From Campylobacterales bacterium (GTDB lineage Bacteria > Campylobacterota > Campylobacteria > Campylobacterales > Hydrogenimonadaceae), in assembly GCA_027067015.1 (NCBI GenBank), contig JAMOMS010000275.1:1-5000 (forward strand): DNA of 5,000 nt, given 5' to 3'. The stretch's first letter is position 1; the number at the start of each line of letters is the position of its first letter. Positions 4,743 through 5,000 of this stretch are shown one piece after another. Made by a program: the position numbers and the translations under genes. The notes beneath the pieces were generated by a model. It was not told where the DNA came from. It saw only the letters and a list, made by a program, of their open reading frames with translations, and ran no database searches.

Positions 4743-5000
4743 GAAACCTCTACGCGCCTTCCCGCGTGTGGCGGGTCTTTCGGCTACTTTTGACCTTTTT
4801 TCTGCTTATCAAGCGGCGCCAAAGCTTTTTGGGTTTGCGCCCCTACGCGCCCGCGCGTATGCGCGAAGCCATCGTGGCGCTTGGGGCCAGTTTTATCAAG
4901 CTGGCGCAGGTGCTGGCGACGCGGGCCGACTTTTTTGACGCCGACTATCTTAATGAGCTTAAAACCCTCCATGACGAACTGCCGCCGATGCCAAAAAGCG
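4739..5000 (+). CDS. AarF/ABC1/UbiB-family atypical kinase, N-terminal part
   Basis: The first 87 codons are visible before the gene leaves the window. The start is GTG 4739, the only start codon after an in-frame TGA at 4712-4714. It overlaps the stop of the preceding gene (GTGA) and lacks its own strong ribosome binding site, which indicates translational coupling. A basic, aromatic N-terminus (about 1-35, with a hydrophobic LLLTFFLLI stretch) leads into ALGASFIKLAQVLATRADFF (47-66) and the LNELKTLHDELPPMP segment. This is the signature region of UbiB/ABC1 kinases (LGPxFIKLGQxLSTRxDLLP). The hallmark KxGQ is here K54-L-A-Q57. Family members support quinone biosynthesis or lipid homeostasis through ATPase activity at membranes. 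The quinone involved here cannot be inferred from the sequence; Campylobacterota generally use menaquinone. Confidence 0.88.
   Translation, partial: MRNLYAPSRVWRVFRLLLTFFLLIKRRQSFLGLRPYAPARMREAIVALGASFIKLAQVLATRADFFDADYLNELKTLHDELPPMPKS

Overview
The window looks like a piece of chromosome from a hydrogen-oxidising member of the Campylobacterota (former Epsilonproteobacteria) with a moderately high GC content, perhaps a Nitratifractor- or Sulfurovum-like organism. This is inferred from gene content and protein style. A HydE-like HypF paralogue sits directly before hypF, and a small helical 'phasin-like' gene is coupled to an AarF/UbiB kinase whose signature reads KLAQ. Two promoters have an extended -10 of the TGcTAyAAT type. 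No database search was possible, so the taxon is a guess.

Layout. (1) From the left edge to 809 is the C-terminal part of a HypF/Kae1-like hydrogenase-associated protein. It overlaps by 20 bp with (2) hypF (790-3084), the [NiFe]-hydrogenase carbamoyltransferase, complete with acylphosphatase, double zinc-finger, YrdC and Kae1-like domains. (3) At 3081-3845 is a compact two-gene toxin-antitoxin module: a Phd-like antitoxin and a PIN-domain RNase toxin with ATGA overlap. Its strong promoter starts inside the hypF stop codon and is overlaid by a perfect 16-bp palindrome. (4) Convergent to it is a Uma2/DUF820 gene (4393-3851, minus). (5) A short divergent region (4394-4475) holds two overlapping promoters. 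(6) Rightwards from it run a small coiled-coil, phasin-like gene (4476-4742) and, with GTGA overlap, the start of an AarF/ABC1/UbiB-family kinase that leaves the window.

The most unusual signal lies inside hypF. Three short composite elements, each a near-perfect or perfect hairpin directly abutting 4-5 degenerate tandem heptanucleotides, sit in frame at three separate places in the gene (around 1320-1377, 1667-1718 and 2705-2762). The hairpins share a T(G/T)TTGGA-type distal arm; the heptads are CAGAATG-like, GTAAAAG and GTGAAAA. The reading frame stays open through all three and recognisable HypF motifs continue on both sides. This suggests a family of small in-frame palindromic repeats, in the manner of Rickettsia palindromic elements, that tolerates insertion in variable loops of an essential maturation enzyme.

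How the genes fit together: HydE-like plus HypF serve hydrogenase maturation, probably as the tail of a hyd/hyp operon whose promoter is to the left. The toxin-antitoxin module and the Uma2 gene look like accessory genes lodged between the hydrogenase operon and the separate phasin-like/UbiB-like operon. No RNA genes, insertion sequences or CRISPR arrays were seen, and no intergenic stretch exceeds about 85 bases.
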